Notes: generated from the letters alone by a model not told the origin. A stretch of 64,000 nt of DNA from Nonomuraea coxensis DSM 45129 (GCF_019397265.1 NZ_CP068985.1:3576501-3640500); one strand, 5' to 3'. Shown: positions 8,757-18,662, counted from the stretch's first letter. Made by a program: numbers and translations.

Positions 8757-9401
8757 ATGAGGATCGTCGTCGTCGGCGGGTCCGGTCTCATCGGATCCCG
8801 CCTGGTCGGGCTGCTGACCACGGCCGGCCACGAGGCGGTGCCGCGCTCGCGCTCCACCGGCGTGGACCTGGTCACCGGGCGGGGCCTGCCGGAGGCGCTG
8901 GCGGGCGCGGACGTCGTCGTCGACCTGACCAAGCCGCCGGCCTTCGACGACTCCTCGCCCGGCTTCTTCCGCGCCACCATGGGCCACCTGCTGGCCGCCG
9001 CCTCCTCCGCCGGGGTCGGCCACGCGGTCATCCTGTCCATCGTGGGCGCCGACCAGGTGCCCGGCCTCGCCTACTACCGCGCGAAGGTGCTGCAGGAGGA
9101 CCTGCTCAAGGCCGGGCCGGTGCCCTACTCGATCGTGCGGTCCACGCAGTTCTTCGAGTTCGTCGCCACCGTGCTGTCCTGGACGTCCGACGAGAGCACC
9201 GTCCGCCTGCCCGCCACCCTCCTGCAGCCGGTGGCCGGGGACGACGTCGCCCGGGTGGTGGCCGGCGTCGTCGTGGGCACGCCCCTGCGGGGCACCCTCG
9301 ACGTCGCGGGCCCCGAGGTGTTCCCGCTCGACGAGCTGGGCCGGATCACCCTCGCCGCCCGGACCCGGCCGCCCGTCACAGCCAGTCGAAGGACTTGGTG
9401 A
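8757..9401 (+). CDS. NmrA/SDR-like NAD(P)-binding protein, C-terminally truncated
   Basis: A 214-residue atypical short-chain reductase with the nucleotide-binding motif GGSGLIGS at the N-terminus and STQFFEF in the substrate half. ATG 8757 is chosen because AGGAGG sits 10 nt upstream; the open frame extends earlier without support. It is a paralogue of the gene at 15155-15907, with the same motif order. That protein continues about 36 residues beyond the point where this one switches to an unrelated tail ([13 protein letters not shown]). The final codons are antisense to the 3' end of glpK (26 bp overlap), so a deletion probably removed the native C-terminus. It may be inactive. Confidence 0.8.
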   Translation: MRIVVVGGSGLIGSRLVGLLTTAGHEAVPRSRSTGVDLVTGRGLPEALAGADVVVDLTKPPAFDDSSPGFFRATMGHLLAAASSAGVGHAVILSIVGADQVPGLAYYRAKVLQEDLLKAGPVPYSIVRSTQFFEFVATVLSWTSDESTVRLPATLLQPVAGDDVARVVAGVVVGTPLRGTLDVAGPEVFPLDELGRITLAARTRPPVTASRRTW

Positions 9402-10884
9402 CGGCCTTCTTCCAGCCGGCGTACCCGCGCTCGCGCTCCTCCGGGCTCCACGTGGGCTCCCACCGGCGGTCCTCGGCCCAGTGGGAGCGCAGCTCGTCCT
9501 GGTCGCGCCAGTAGCCCACCGCCAGCCCGGCCGCGTACGCCGCCCCGAGAGCGGTCGTCTCGGCCACCCTCGGCCGGCTCACCGGCACCCCCAGGATGTC
9601 GGACTGGAGCTGCATGCAGAGGTCGTTCGCGGTCACCCCGCCGTCCACCTTGAGCACGTCCAGCACCACCCCGGAGTCGCGCTGCATGGCCTCCACCACG
9701 TCGCGGCTCTGGTAGCAGATGGCCTCCAGCGTGGCCCGCGCGAGATGGGCGGCGGTGTTGTAGCGCGACAGCCCGACGATCGCGCCCCGCGCGTCGGCCC
9801 GCCAGTAGGGCGCGAACAGCCCCGAGAAGGCCGGGACGAAGTACACGCCGCCGTTGTCGGACACCTGCCGCGCCAGCGTCTCGCTCTGCGCCGCCGAGGT
9901 GATGATCCGCAGCTGGTCGCGCAGCCACTGCACGGCCGAGCCGGTGACCGCGATGGAGCCCTCCAGCGCGAAGACGGCCGGCTGGTCGCCGAACTTGTAG
10001 GCGACGGTGGTGAGCAGGCCGCTGTCCGAGCGCACCCGGTCGGTGCCGGTGTTGAGCAGCAGGAAGTTGCCGGTGCCGTAGGTGTTCTTGGCCTCGCCGG
10101 GCGAGAAGCAGACCTGGCCGACGGTGGCGGCCTGCTGGTCGCCGAGGATCGCGGTGATCGGCACCTCGCCGCCGAGCGGGCCGTAGCGGTAGGTGGTGCC
10201 GTAGGCGGCGGGGTCGGACGACGGGCGGATCTCCGGCAGCATCGCGCGCGGCACCCCGAAGAACGACAGCAGCTCGTCGTCCCAGTCGAGCGTGCCGAGG
10301 TCCATCAGCATGGTGCGGCTGGCGTTGGTCACGTCGGTGATGTGCACGCCGCCCTTGCGCCCGCCCGTGAGGTTCCACAGCGTCCAGGTGTCGGTGGTGC
10401 CGAAGGCGGCCTCGCCGCGCTCGGCCGCCTCGCGCACGCCCGCGACGTTCTCCAGGATCCACTGGATCTTGCCGCCCGAGAAGTACGCCTCCGGCCGCAG
10501 TCCCGTACGGTCGCGGATGACCTGGCCCCTGCCGTCCCGCTCCAGGGCGGCGGCGATCGCGTCGGTGCGGGTGTCCTGCCAGACGATCGCGTTGTAGTAG
10601 GGCCGCCCGGTGCGCCGGTTCCACACGACGGTGGTCTCGCGCTGGTTGGTGAGGCCCAGCGCCGCGAGGTCGCTGTCCTGCAGCCCGGAGCGCTGGAGGG
10701 TGGTCTGGATGACGGCGGCGGTCCTGGTCCAGATCTCGATCGGGTTGTGCTCCACCCAGCCCGCCCTCGGCATGATCTGCTCGTGCTCGAACTGGAACTT
10801 GGCGACCTCGGCGCCCTCCCGATCGAAGATCATGAAGCGGGTGCTCGTCGTGCCCTGGTCCACGGCACCCACGAAGTCAGGCAT
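9376..10884 (-). CDS. glpK: Glycerol kinase
   Basis: A 502-residue FGGY-family kinase, full length for GlpK. It phosphorylates glycerol to sn-glycerol 3-phosphate with ATP. The N-terminus has the phosphate-binding loop [10 protein letters not shown], followed by [12 protein letters not shown] and [10 protein letters not shown]. The C-terminal half has [10 protein letters not shown], the adenine-site region TYGTGNFLL and [20 protein letters not shown]. It is 14 nt downstream of glpF on the same strand and convergent with the truncated reductase gene. Confidence 0.98.
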   Translation of the reverse strand: MPDFVGAVDQGTTSTRFMIFDREGAEVAKFQFEHEQIMPRAGWVEHNPIEIWTRTAAVIQTTLQRSGLQDSDLAALGLTNQRETTVVWNRRTGRPYYNAIVWQDTRTDAIAAALERDGRGQVIRDRTGLRPEAYFSGGKIQWILENVAGVREAAERGEAAFGTTDTWTLWNLTGGRKGGVHITDVTNASRTMLMDLGTLDWDDELLSFFGVPRAMLPEIRPSSDPAAYGTTYRYGPLGGEVPITAILGDQQAATVGQVCFSPGEAKNTYGTGNFLLLNTGTDRVRSDSGLLTTVAYKFGDQPAVFALEGSIAVTGSAVQWLRDQLRIITSAAQSETLARQVSDNGGVYFVPAFSGLFAPYWRADARGAIVGLSRYNTAAHLARATLEAICYQSRDVVEAMQRDSGVVLDVLKVDGGVTANDLCMQLQSDILGVPVSRPRVAETTALGAAYAAGLAVGYWRDQDELRSHWAEDRRWEPTWSPEERERGYAGWKKAVTKSFDWL

Positions 10885-10898
10885 GTCGTACTACTCCC

Positions 10899-11699
10899 TC
10901 AGTCGGACGGCTTGACGGTGTCGCGGTCCTCGTCGCGGGGGAGGTGGCGGGCGATGAGCGCCTGGTAGAGGCCCGCTCCGAGCACCCCGCCGATCAGCGG
11001 GCCGACGATGGGCACCCAGAAGTAGAGGTCGCCGTACTGGTCGCGCCAGGCGCCGCGGTAGCCGGTGAGGAAGCTCGCCAGGCGCGGCCCGAAGTCGCGG
11101 GCCGGGTTGATCGCGTAGCCGGCGTCGGCGCCGAGCGCCATGCCGATGCCGACGATGAGCAGGCCGATGACGAACGGCCCCATGTTCGCGCCGGGCGCCA
11201 TGTTGCGGGTGTCGGACAGCGCGAAGATGACGAAGAGCAGCATGGCGGTGCCGATGATCTGGTCGCGCAGCGCGCCCCACTGGCCGACCGGCAGCGTGCC
11301 GTTGCCCGGCAGCGTCGAGAACACCAGCTGCGTCTTGAGCGTGTGCCCGGGATCGACGGCGGTGAGCACCTCCGTGTAGTTCCAGCGGATCAGCAGCGCG
11401 CCGACGAAGGCGCCCGCGGTCTGCGCCAGCGCGTACGGCATCACCTTGTGCCACTCGAACCCGCGGAAGACGGCGAACCCCAGCGTCACCGCCGGGTTGA
11501 GGTGCGCGCCCGTGGTGCGGCCGGCGACGTAGACGCCGAGCGCGACGCCGATGCCCCAGGACCAGGCGATGCTGTCGTGATTGCCGAGCCCGGCCGCGAC
11601 GACCTGCGCGACGACGCCCACGCCGAACACGATGAGCACCATCGTCCCGGCGAACTCGGCGATCAGCTCGCCCGCCAATCCTCTGCTGCGCAGCGCCAC
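10899..11699 (-). CDS. glpF: Glycerol facilitator (aquaglyceroporin)
   Basis: A 266-residue MIP-family channel with six membrane helices and both NPA boxes: LNPAVTLGF and INPARDFGPR. The Asp after the second box is the usual mark of glycerol-conducting members. The start is GTG 11699, chosen because AAAGGGGG precedes it; the open frame continues upstream without coding support. It forms an operon with glpK (14 nt apart) and is divergent from glpD, so uptake, phosphorylation and oxidation of glycerol are grouped. Confidence 0.95.
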   Translation of the reverse strand: MALRSRGLAGELIAEFAGTMVLIVFGVGVVAQVVAAGLGNHDSIAWSWGIGVALGVYVAGRTTGAHLNPAVTLGFAVFRGFEWHKVMPYALAQTAGAFVGALLIRWNYTEVLTAVDPGHTLKTQLVFSTLPGNGTLPVGQWGALRDQIIGTAMLLFVIFALSDTRNMAPGANMGPFVIGLLIVGIGMALGADAGYAINPARDFGPRLASFLTGYRGAWRDQYGDLYFWVPIVGPLIGGVLGAGLYQALIARHLPRDEDRDTVKPSD

Positions 11700-11738
11700 C
11701 CCGCCCCCTTTCCCGGGCTCCCTTTCCGCCTGAGGTGA

Positions 11739-11761
11739 GCCTTCCCCGTCCCAGGGAAGGC
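11739..11761. promoter_or_regulatory. Inverted repeat in glpF/glpD intergenic region
   Basis: GCCTTCCC-N7-GGGAAGGC, an 8 bp perfect dyad, lies midway in the divergent glpF-glpD gap. It is a reasonable operator candidate for a glycerol or G3P-responsive regulator, but no such regulator gene is in the window. It could equally be a leader hairpin. Confidence 0.4.
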
Positions 11762-11805
11762 ATACAGTGCGAATGTGATCAGTTACGGAAAGTAAGGATA
11801 TGGCG

Positions 11806-13485
11806 ATGGGAATCACCGGGGCGCTCGACGCGCGTGACCGCCAGGAGTGCCTTGACCGGCTCCGGGCGCAGACCTTCGACGTCCTGGTGGTCGGCGGCGG
11901 GGTGACGGGGGCGGGCGCGGCCCTGGACGCGGCCTCGCGCGGGCTGCGGGTCGCCCTCGTGGAGAGCCGCGACCTCGCGGCCGGCACGTCGAGCCGGTCC
12001 AGCAAGCTGATCCACGGCGGGCTGCGCTACCTGGAGCAGTTCGATTTCAAGCTCGTGCGCGAGGCGCTGAAGGAGCGAGACCTGCTGGTCTCGCGACTGG
12101 CCCCGCACCTGGTGCGGCCGGTCACGTTCCTCTACCCGGTGCGCAACCGGATGATCGAGCAGCCGTACGTGGCGGCCGGCCTGACGCTGTACGACGCCCT
12201 GGAGGGCGTGCGCCGCCCGATGCCCCGGCACCGCAACCTGTCGCCGAAGGCGGCCCGCCGCCTGGTGCCCGGCCTGCGCGCCGACGCGCTGAGCGGCGGC
12301 GTCATCTACTACGACGCGCAGGTGGACGACGCCCGCTTCACCCTCGCCCTGGCCCGCACCGCCGCCGCGCACGGCGCCGCCGTCGCCACCCGCGCCTCGG
12401 TGGTGGCGCTGAACCGGGACGAGTTCGGGGAGCGCGTCGTCGGCGCCCGCGTCCGCGACGAGGAGACGGGCGCGGAGTTCGACGTCCCGGCCGACGCCGT
12501 CGTGGTGTGCGCGGGCGTGTGGACCGGCCCCGTGACGAGCCTGCCGGGCGGCGCCGAGCCCGCCTTCCGGGTCAGGATGTCGAAGGGCGTGCACGTCCTG
12601 GTGCCCGGCGAGGCCATCGACTCGCACACCGGCCTGATCATCCGTACGGAGAAGAGCGTGCTGTTCATCATCCCGTGGACCGGCCGCCGCTGGATCGTCG
12701 GCACCACCGACACCGACTGGGACGGCGAGCGCGCCGAGCCCGCCGCCACCGGCGAGGACGTCGACTACATCCTTCAGCACGCCAACGAGGTGCTGGCCAG
12801 GCCCCTGACCAGGGACGACGTGGTCGGACTCTACGTCGGGCTGCGCCCGCTCGTGTCCGCCGACAGGAACGCCTCCACGGCGAAGCTGTCGCGCGAGCAC
12901 GCGGTGGACGTGCCGGTGCCCGGCCTCGCGGCGATCGCCGGGGGCAAGTACACGACGTACCGGATCATGGCGAGGGACGTGATCGACGCCGCGCTCGACG
13001 GCTACGACGTGCCCGCCTCGGTCACCGACCGGCTGCCGCTGGTCGGCGCGGACGGGCTGCCCGCGCTGGAGCCGGCCGCCGGGCGGCTGGCCGAGGACCA
13101 CGACCTCGAACCCGAGACCGTGCGCCACCTCGTCCGCCGCTACGGCACGCTCGCCCTGGAGGTGCTCGCCCTCGTCGCGCGCGACCGCTCGCTCGCCGAG
13201 CCGCTGATCGAGCCGGGTCCCTGGCTGCGGGCCGAGGTCGTCTACGCCGTCACGCACGAGGGCGCGCTGCACGCGGAGGACGTTCTCGCCCGGCGCACCC
13301 GGATGCTCATCGAGTCGAGCGAGCTGGCCGAGCGGGCGGCCCCGAGGATCGCCCGGCTGATGGCCGGGCTGCTCGGCTGGGACGAGCGGCGGGTGGAGGA
13401 GGAGACGGCCGCGTGCCTGCGGCTGGTGGAGGCGGAGCGGACCGCCCTGGCCGAGGCCAGGACGGCCGCGGCGGTCACGTTGTGA
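11806..13485 (+). CDS. glpD: Glycerol-3-phosphate dehydrogenase
   Basis: A 559-residue FAD-dependent aerobic dehydrogenase, peripheral to the membrane, which oxidises glycerol 3-phosphate to DHAP and feeds electrons to quinone. The FAD dinucleotide fold VVGGGVTGAGAALDAASRG is at the N-terminus, followed by GTSSRSSKLIHGGLRYLE, a GlpD signature. GGKYTTYR and the helical C-terminal domain complete the family layout. Two ATGs compete. AAGGA at 11794-11798 is only 1 nt from ATG 11800 but 7 nt from ATG 11806, so 11806 is preferred. It is divergent from glpFK. Confidence 0.97.
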   Translation: MGITGALDARDRQECLDRLRAQTFDVLVVGGGVTGAGAALDAASRGLRVALVESRDLAAGTSSRSSKLIHGGLRYLEQFDFKLVREALKERDLLVSRLAPHLVRPVTFLYPVRNRMIEQPYVAAGLTLYDALEGVRRPMPRHRNLSPKAARRLVPGLRADALSGGVIYYDAQVDDARFTLALARTAAAHGAAVATRASVVALNRDEFGERVVGARVRDEETGAEFDVPADAVVVCAGVWTGPVTSLPGGAEPAFRVRMSKGVHVLVPGEAIDSHTGLIIRTEKSVLFIIPWTGRRWIVGTTDTDWDGERAEPAATGEDVDYILQHANEVLARPLTRDDVVGLYVGLRPLVSADRNASTAKLSREHAVDVPVPGLAAIAGGKYTTYRIMARDVIDAALDGYDVPASVTDRLPLVGADGLPALEPAAGRLAEDHDLEPETVRHLVRRYGTLALEVLALVARDRSLAEPLIEPGPWLRAEVVYAVTHEGALHAEDVLARRTRMLIESSELAERAAPRIARLMAGLLGWDERRVEEETAACLRLVEAERTALAEARTAAAVTL

Positions 13486-14074
13486 CGGACGGCAGGGGAC
13501 GGCGGCCGGTGATGGTCAGCAGGACGTCCTTGGCCGGCAGCTCGACCGGCTCGCCTGCGCCTATCCGCACGTCGGCGTCGGTGGCGCGCAACTGCACGCC
13601 GGTGAGGTCGACGCCGAAGTAGGCCAGGCTGCGGGGGTTCGTACCGGCGAGCACGAGGGCGATCCGCTCGACGGGCGGCGCGGGCAGGCCCAGCGGCTCG
13701 GTGATGTCGAGGCCGTGGATGATGTCGTGGGACAGCGCCCCGGCGGTCCCGCCGCCGGGAGGCCGCCACGGGTGGGTGATGTTGGCGCGCAGGCACGCCA
13801 GCAGGTCGGGGTCGGACAGGCGGGCGGTGTCGCCGCGGGCGGCGCGGTCGGCGTAGCGGTCGAAGGAGAAGCGGGCCGCGACCAGCCCCGCCACGAAACG
13901 GGGCATGCTGGTGCGGAACGCGGCGGTGATGTGCGCGACGACCTCGCGCACCCGCCAGCCCGCGCAGAGCGACGAAGCTGCCCAGCCCTCCTCGGGGAGC
14001 CCGGCGAGCAGCTCCGCCAGGCGTTCGCGCTCGGCGTGGACGTGCCGCGTCAGCTCGGCGTCGGTCGATGACAT
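13475..14074 (-). CDS. DinB/maleylpyruvate isomerase-like (MDMPI) family protein
   Basis: A 199-residue protein of the actinobacterial MDMPI_N/TIGR03083 type: LPEEGWAASSLCAGWRVREVVAHITAA at the N-terminus with a metal-binding His in VVAHI, and ALSHDIIHGLDITEPLG further on with two more His. The four-helix DinB-like fold often binds a divalent metal and helps mycothiol- or bacillithiol-dependent enzymes, though most members are uncharacterised. ATG 14074 has GGAAGG upstream. Its 3' end overlaps the end of glpD by 11 nt on the opposite strand. Confidence 0.8.
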   Translation of the reverse strand: MSSTDAELTRHVHAERERLAELLAGLPEEGWAASSLCAGWRVREVVAHITAAFRTSMPRFVAGLVAARFSFDRYADRAARGDTARLSDPDLLACLRANITHPWRPPGGGTAGALSHDIIHGLDITEPLGLPAPPVERIALVLAGTNPRSLAYFGVDLTGVQLRATDADVRIGAGEPVELPAKDVLLTITGRRPLPSVTT

Positions 14075-14135
14075 CGATATGGCCTTCCGGTCGTGTCGGA
14101 CGTGTCGCCACTTCTACGACCGGCGGCCACCGGAC

Positions 14136-15116
14136 TCATCGGTCCGTCAGCGACACGGGCAGGCCGAACGCGGCGAAACGGTCGCCGTACCCGAGGTAGG
14201 TGACGATGTCGCCGATCCGCCCGCCGCGCAGCTCCAGCGCCAGCAGCGCGAACGGCCTGAGCGTCCCGCCGCCGTCCGGCCGGTACTGGCCGAGCGTCCA
14301 GCATCCGCCGGCGGGCCCGCCCAGGACGAGCCGGTCCCCGGCGCAGGCGTCGGCCGCGGCCGACAGCACCGCCGCGATGCTCGCCGGCCCGTCCAGCCAC
14401 CACGCGAACGGCGGCATCCCCGACCGGGCGTCGTCGGCCAGCACGTCCACCAGCCCGCGCACGTCGTGCGCCTCGAAGGCCCGCACGTAGCGGAGCAGCA
14501 GGTCGCGCTGGGCCGCGTCGGCCGGCTCCGGCGGGTCGGCAGGGCGCGGCCGGCGCCGCTCCAGCGTCGCCCGCGCGCGCTGCAACGCGCTGTTGACCGC
14601 CGCCACCGACGTCTCCACGACCTCCGCCGTCTCCGCCGCGCTGAACTGGAGGACGTCCCGCAGCACCAGCACGGCCCGCTGGCGCGGCGGCAGCCACTGC
14701 AGCGCGGCGACGAAGGCCAGGCGCAGCGTCTCGTGCCGCAGCGCGAGGTGCGCGGGATCGTCCGCCCCCGCAGGCCCGAGCCCGGCCGGCGGCTCCACCC
14801 ACCGGTCAGGAGGCAGGGGAACGCCGAGGTCGCCGCCGGTCGAGGCCGGCCCCATGTCCCACGGCAGCGCCCGCCGCCGCGCGCCGCGCAGCATGTCGAG
14901 GCAGACGTTCGTGGCGATCCTGTGCACCCACGTGGACAGGGCGGCCCGCTCGGGGTCGTAGCCGCCGATCGCGCGGAACGCCCGCAGCATGGTCTCCTGC
15001 ACTGCGTCGTCGACCTCGCCCGACGCGCCCAGCAGGCGGTAGCAGTAGCCGGTCAGCGGGCCGCGCAGCGACTCCAGCCGCGCTGCCAGGGAACCGGTCT
15101 CGTCCCGTACGCTCAC
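14136..15116 (-). CDS. ECF sigma factor with C-terminal NTF2/SnoaL-like domain
   Basis: A 326-residue extracytoplasmic-function sigma factor. Region 2 is at about 20-85 (YCYRLLGASGEVDDAVQETMLRA, ALSTWVHRIATNVCLD) and region 4 at about 145-190 (LQWLPPRQRAVLVLRDVLQFSAAETAEV). The last 130 residues are a SnoaL/NTF2-like domain (VRAFEAHDVRGLVDVLADDA), as in the SigG/SigJ-type subgroups where the extension replaces a separate anti-sigma factor. No anti-sigma gene is adjacent. The GTG start has GGGAGG directly beside it, an unusually short spacing. Confidence 0.9.
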   Translation of the reverse strand: MSVRDETGSLAARLESLRGPLTGYCYRLLGASGEVDDAVQETMLRAFRAIGGYDPERAALSTWVHRIATNVCLDMLRGARRRALPWDMGPASTGGDLGVPLPPDRWVEPPAGLGPAGADDPAHLALRHETLRLAFVAALQWLPPRQRAVLVLRDVLQFSAAETAEVVETSVAAVNSALQRARATLERRRPRPADPPEPADAAQRDLLLRYVRAFEAHDVRGLVDVLADDARSGMPPFAWWLDGPASIAAVLSAAADACAGDRLVLGGPAGGCWTLGQYRPDGGGTLRPFALLALELRGGRIGDIVTYLGYGDRFAAFGLPVSLTDR

Positions 15117-15154
15117 CCTCCCATCATCCCAAGGGCTCAGGGCGGGCGGGCCGG

Positions 15155-15907
15155 TCAGCGGGCGGGGTCGCGGGCCAGCCAGTCGCGGTAGTGGACCTGG
15201 CCGAGGCGCGCCCCGTCGCCCGGCACCAGCGTCCGCTCGCCCGGCACGCTGCCGAAGTAGCGGGCCCGCTCGTCGGCGACCACCTCGCGCGGGTCGCCCC
15301 AGGCGGCCAGCGCCTCACGGAAGAACTCGTCCATCCGGTACTGGTCCGGCCCGCCCACCTCGGCCCGGCCGTTCAGCGGCGGGCCCAGGGCGGCGCGGGC
15401 GACCGCGTCGGCCACGTCGTCGGCCGCGATCGGCTGGAAACGCACCGGCGCGATGTGCACCTCGCCGTCCACCGTCGCCTCGTCGGCGATGGACCGAGCG
15501 AACTCGAAGAACTGCGTGGCGTGCACCAGCGAGAACGGGATCCCCGACTCCTTGATCAGCCGCTCCTGGACGATCTTCGCCGCGAAGTAGCCGTTCTCCG
15601 GCATCCGCTCGGTCCCCACCACCGACAGCGCGACGTGGTGGCCCACGCCCGCCTCCGCCTCGGCCGCGAGCAGGTTGCGGGTGGAGGTCTCGAAGAACTC
15701 CATGACCGCCGCCGGTTCGAACGACGGCGAGTTGGAGACGTCCACCACCGTCCGCGCGCCGGCCAGCGCCCGGTCCAGCCCCTCGCCCGTCAGGGCGTTG
15801 ACGCCGGTCCTCGGCGACGCCGCCACCGCCTCGTGCCCCTCCTGGGCGAGCCTCGCCACCACCTTCGAGCCGATCAGGCCGGTGCCGCCGATGACCACGA
15901 TCTTCAT
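15155..15907 (-). CDS. NmrA-like NAD(P)-dependent reductase
   Basis: A 250-residue atypical SDR with dinucleotide motif GGTGLIGS at residues 8-15, VVDVSNSPSFEP, and ATQFFEF. It is full length (the C-terminus runs to QVHYRDWLARD), which shows what the truncated paralogue at 8757-9401 has lost. Substrate is unknown. It lies downstream of the ECF sigma gene's stop region on the same strand order (reductase upstream, sigma downstream), and the pair may be co-transcribed with the DinB-like gene. Confidence 0.85.
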   Translation of the reverse strand: MKIVVIGGTGLIGSKVVARLAQEGHEAVAASPRTGVNALTGEGLDRALAGARTVVDVSNSPSFEPAAVMEFFETSTRNLLAAEAEAGVGHHVALSVVGTERMPENGYFAAKIVQERLIKESGIPFSLVHATQFFEFARSIADEATVDGEVHIAPVRFQPIAADDVADAVARAALGPPLNGRAEVGGPDQYRMDEFFREALAAWGDPREVVADERARYFGSVPGERTLVPGDGARLGQVHYRDWLARDPAR

Positions 15908-15993
15908 GCGCTGCTCCTGTCCGTACGCCGGGCTCTGCTGCCGACGCGCGGACTCATACCCGCTGAGCTGCGGGAACCGTCATCCGGGCGAGG

Positions 15994-17769
15994 TCAGTCC
16001 GTGTCGTGGTAGACCATGGGGCCGGCCGCGTTGAACGCCGCCTTGGAGGCGTCCTTGAGCCAGGGGCGCACGCTGGTGGAGTTCGAGCGGTTGGTGTAGA
16101 TGGCCATGGTGTGCAGCAGGTAGCGGTGGGTGTGGCCGACCCAGCCCCACGTCTGGGCGTTGTTCCAGTAGGTGGTGTGGCACAGGCCGGAGCCGGGGCC
16201 CTTCCTGGGGCACACGATGCCCCAGTCGTCGGCGTAGGCGTTCGACAGCCTCCCGTACGCGGTGGCGGCCCGGTTGTCGCTCTTCAGCGGCACCACCCAC
16301 ACGGACACCATGATCCGCCGGTTCGCCGGGGCGCCCGGGTTGACGTACGCGCCCTTGACCATTTTGCTGCACTTCGCCTTGCGCAGCGCGGAGCGGACGT
16401 TGCTGTCGTGGTAGGCGTCCGGGCACTTGGCCACCCCGCCCGCCCGGAGGGTGTAGCGCACGCCCTTGGCGGTGGTGAAGGACTTCGGCAGCAGCGCGGA
16501 CGCCGTGATCGGGGTCGGGTCGGAGCTCTGGAGGTCGAGGTCGGAGAGGCGGAACGGCTCCTCGGTGGGCGTGGGCGTGGGCTCCTCGGTGGGCTCCTGG
16601 GTGAACACCTCCGTGGGCGGAGGGCTGGGGGAGAAGGTGAACTGCCCGGCGGGCACGGACGGGTCGCCGGAGGACGTCACGTCCGGGCCCGCCGCGTTCC
16701 CCGGGCCCTCGACGGTCACGAGCAGGGCCCGTCCCGCCAGCACGGCGACCAGGACGAGCGCCAGCCCGACCACCGCCGCGCCCGCGCCGAGGGCGATCAT
16801 CCTGGGCATGGTGACGGCGAACCCGGGACGCCCCTGCGCCGGCAGCGGCACGGGACCCCCAGGACCGGGCGGGCCGGGCGGCGGCGGGGGCGGCGGGGGC
16901 GGCGAGGGAAGGGTGGGCACGGCCGAGGCCGACCCGGCCGCCTCCCGTAACGCCGCGGCCCACTGCTCGGGGCCCGGCCGCAGCTCGGGGTCCTCCTGCA
17001 GCCCCGCCGCCGCGAGGTCGGCCAGCGCCGGGCTGACCGCGGCCAGCCGGCCGGGATCGGTGGAGGTCTGGTCGCGGGCGAAGATCCGCACCACCAGCAG
17101 CGCGAGCTTGTAGGCGTCGCCGCGCGGCGTGCCCTTCTCCTCGCCGCCTGGGAGCCGCCAGTCGGGCGTCTCCACCTGCGGCATCGCCTCGGCGCCGGCC
17201 AGCCGCATGGCGTCGCAGTCGATGAGGAAGCACTCCGGCGGCGCGTCGGCGGAGAACAGCAGGTTCTTGGGCGACAGGTCGCCGACGACGATGTCCATCG
17301 CGTGCAGGCGGGCCAGCGTGCCGGCCAGGTCGGCCATGAGCAGCAGGCGGTCGCGGTCGCTGATCCTCAGGCCGACGCCGGCGACGTAGGCGTCGTCGTT
17401 GAGCAGGAACTCCAGCGTCGCCGGCCGCCGCTCGGCGCCCGACAGGGTCCGCAGGTCGAAGAAGTACCTCTGGGGAACCGCCCGCATGAGGAACCCGCTG
17501 ACCGCGCCGTCCGTCTCCACGAGCTCGGCGGGCCAGGCCGTCTTGTCGCACAACCAGGCGGCGTCCCACCCCGGCAGCCGCCCCACGAGGTCGGTCATCG
17601 CGGTGAGCGCGGCCACGTCGAGGCTCCGCAGGACGCCCGCGTCGTATTCCTTGTAGACGACGTCCCACTGGCCGTTGACGCGGCGGTTGAGCACCTCGTG
17701 CACGGTGCCCTGGCCGCCCTGGCCGAGGCGGCGGCCGAGGGTGAGGGTGGCGCGGTCGGTCCGGCTCAT
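15994..17769 (-). CDS. Transmembrane Ser/Thr kinase of a TerY-P-type triad
   Basis: A 591-residue kinase. The N-lobe has a Gly loop (LGQGGQGTVHEV, residues 15-26) and Lys40. The catalytic loop is GDLSPKNLL with Asp164 and no HRD His or Arg, and the metal Asp is in DCD (184-186) rather than DFG. A Pro run (about 290-300) leads to one membrane helix (about 324-350) and an extracellular domain with four Cys (KCPDAYH, AKCSK, IVCPRK, GLCHTT). Kinases with these variant loops occur with TerY and PP2C in tellurium-stress-type triads. The start overlaps the PP2C stop as ATGA. Confidence 0.87.
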   Translation of the reverse strand: MSRTDRATLTLGRRLGQGGQGTVHEVLNRRVNGQWDVVYKEYDAGVLRSLDVAALTAMTDLVGRLPGWDAAWLCDKTAWPAELVETDGAVSGFLMRAVPQRYFFDLRTLSGAERRPATLEFLLNDDAYVAGVGLRISDRDRLLLMADLAGTLARLHAMDIVVGDLSPKNLLFSADAPPECFLIDCDAMRLAGAEAMPQVETPDWRLPGGEEKGTPRGDAYKLALLVVRIFARDQTSTDPGRLAAVSPALADLAAAGLQEDPELRPGPEQWAAALREAAGSASAVPTLPSPPPPPPPPPGPPGPGGPVPLPAQGRPGFAVTMPRMIALGAGAAVVGLALVLVAVLAGRALLVTVEGPGNAAGPDVTSSGDPSVPAGQFTFSPSPPPTEVFTQEPTEEPTPTPTEEPFRLSDLDLQSSDPTPITASALLPKSFTTAKGVRYTLRAGGVAKCPDAYHDSNVRSALRKAKCSKMVKGAYVNPGAPANRRIMVSVWVVPLKSDNRAATAYGRLSNAYADDWGIVCPRKGPGSGLCHTTYWNNAQTWGWVGHTHRYLLHTMAIYTNRSNSTSVRPWLKDASKAAFNAAGPMVYHDTD

Positions 17770-18662
17770 CGGGGGGCCTCGCTCCGCGGCCAGAGTGCCA
17801 GCAGCGTCCGGTCGTCGTCGAACGTCTCCCGGGAGAAGTCCAGCAGGTGGGCCAGCCACAGCGGGGACGGCGGCGCGGTCAGGTGCTCGGCGAACAGCGC
17901 CCCCACCTGGCCGTCGCCGTCGCCGAGCGGGTCGCCGAACCCGTCGGTGCCGACCAGCAGCACCTCGCCGGGCGCGAGCCGGCCCGACCAGCGCTCCAGC
18001 GGCTCGGGCACCCCGGGCAGGGCGGCGACCGACGTGGGGACCAGGTCCCCGTCCGCCTTCTCCGCGAACAGCGGCCGGTAGCGGGCGCGGGCCGGATCGA
18101 GCGTCCAGGCGGCCGAGTCGCCGATCCTGAACAGGGAGACCTCCGCGCCGTGCCCGCCCGGCCTGGCGAGGCCGGCCACGAGGGTGGTGGCGACCAGCTC
18201 CTCGACCTGCGCGGGGTCCGGTTCGCGGCGCAGGAGGGCGGCCGCCTGCCGGTGCAGCGTCCCGGCGGCGTGCCTGGCGGCGGCGGGGAAGTCGGTGCGG
18301 CCCTCGTCGAGCTGCGCGTGCAGCGCCCAGACCGCCGCCCGGCAGGCCTCGGCCGCGCCGATCGTCGCGGCGCTCGCGCTGGACAGCCCGTCGGCCACGG
18401 CGAACACCACGGCGCCGGTCTCCTCGTGCAGCACGGCGCAGACGGCGTCCTGCCGGGGCTGGCGGTAGTAGCGGTGCCGCTCGCCCCGCACCGAGGCCGA
18501 CCTGAGCGTCAGGCCGGGGGTGGACCAGCCGTCGCACTCGGCGTCGGAGCAGACGCCGCCCGACACGCGCGGAGGCGTCGGCTCGAACCGCGGGCCGGGG
18601 ACGTCGATGACGACACGTTGCCAGGCCCGCGTCCCCTCGGCCTGCCGCTGCGGTCGGTGCAC
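17766..18662 (-). CDS. PP2C-family protein phosphatase of a TerY-P-type triad
   Basis: A 298-residue PPM/PP2C Ser/Thr phosphatase. Metal-binding and family motifs are in order: RQDAVCAVLHEETGAVVFAVADG (Asp91-Gly92), FRIGDSAAW, LLVGTDGFGD and FDDDRTLL. The GTG start has AGGAAGG upstream. It lies between the vWA gene (31 nt upstream) and the kinase (4 nt overlap downstream), so it is probably the antagonist of that kinase in a phospho-switch acting on the vWA protein or its clients. Confidence 0.88.
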   Translation of the reverse strand: MHRPQRQAEGTRAWQRVVIDVPGPRFEPTPPRVSGGVCSDAECDGWSTPGLTLRSASVRGERHRYYRQPRQDAVCAVLHEETGAVVFAVADGLSSASAATIGAAEACRAAVWALHAQLDEGRTDFPAAARHAAGTLHRQAAALLRREPDPAQVEELVATTLVAGLARPGGHGAEVSLFRIGDSAAWTLDPARARYRPLFAEKADGDLVPTSVAALPGVPEPLERWSGRLAPGEVLLVGTDGFGDPLGDGDGQVGALFAEHLTAPPSPLWLAHLLDFSRETFDDDRTLLALWPRSEAPR

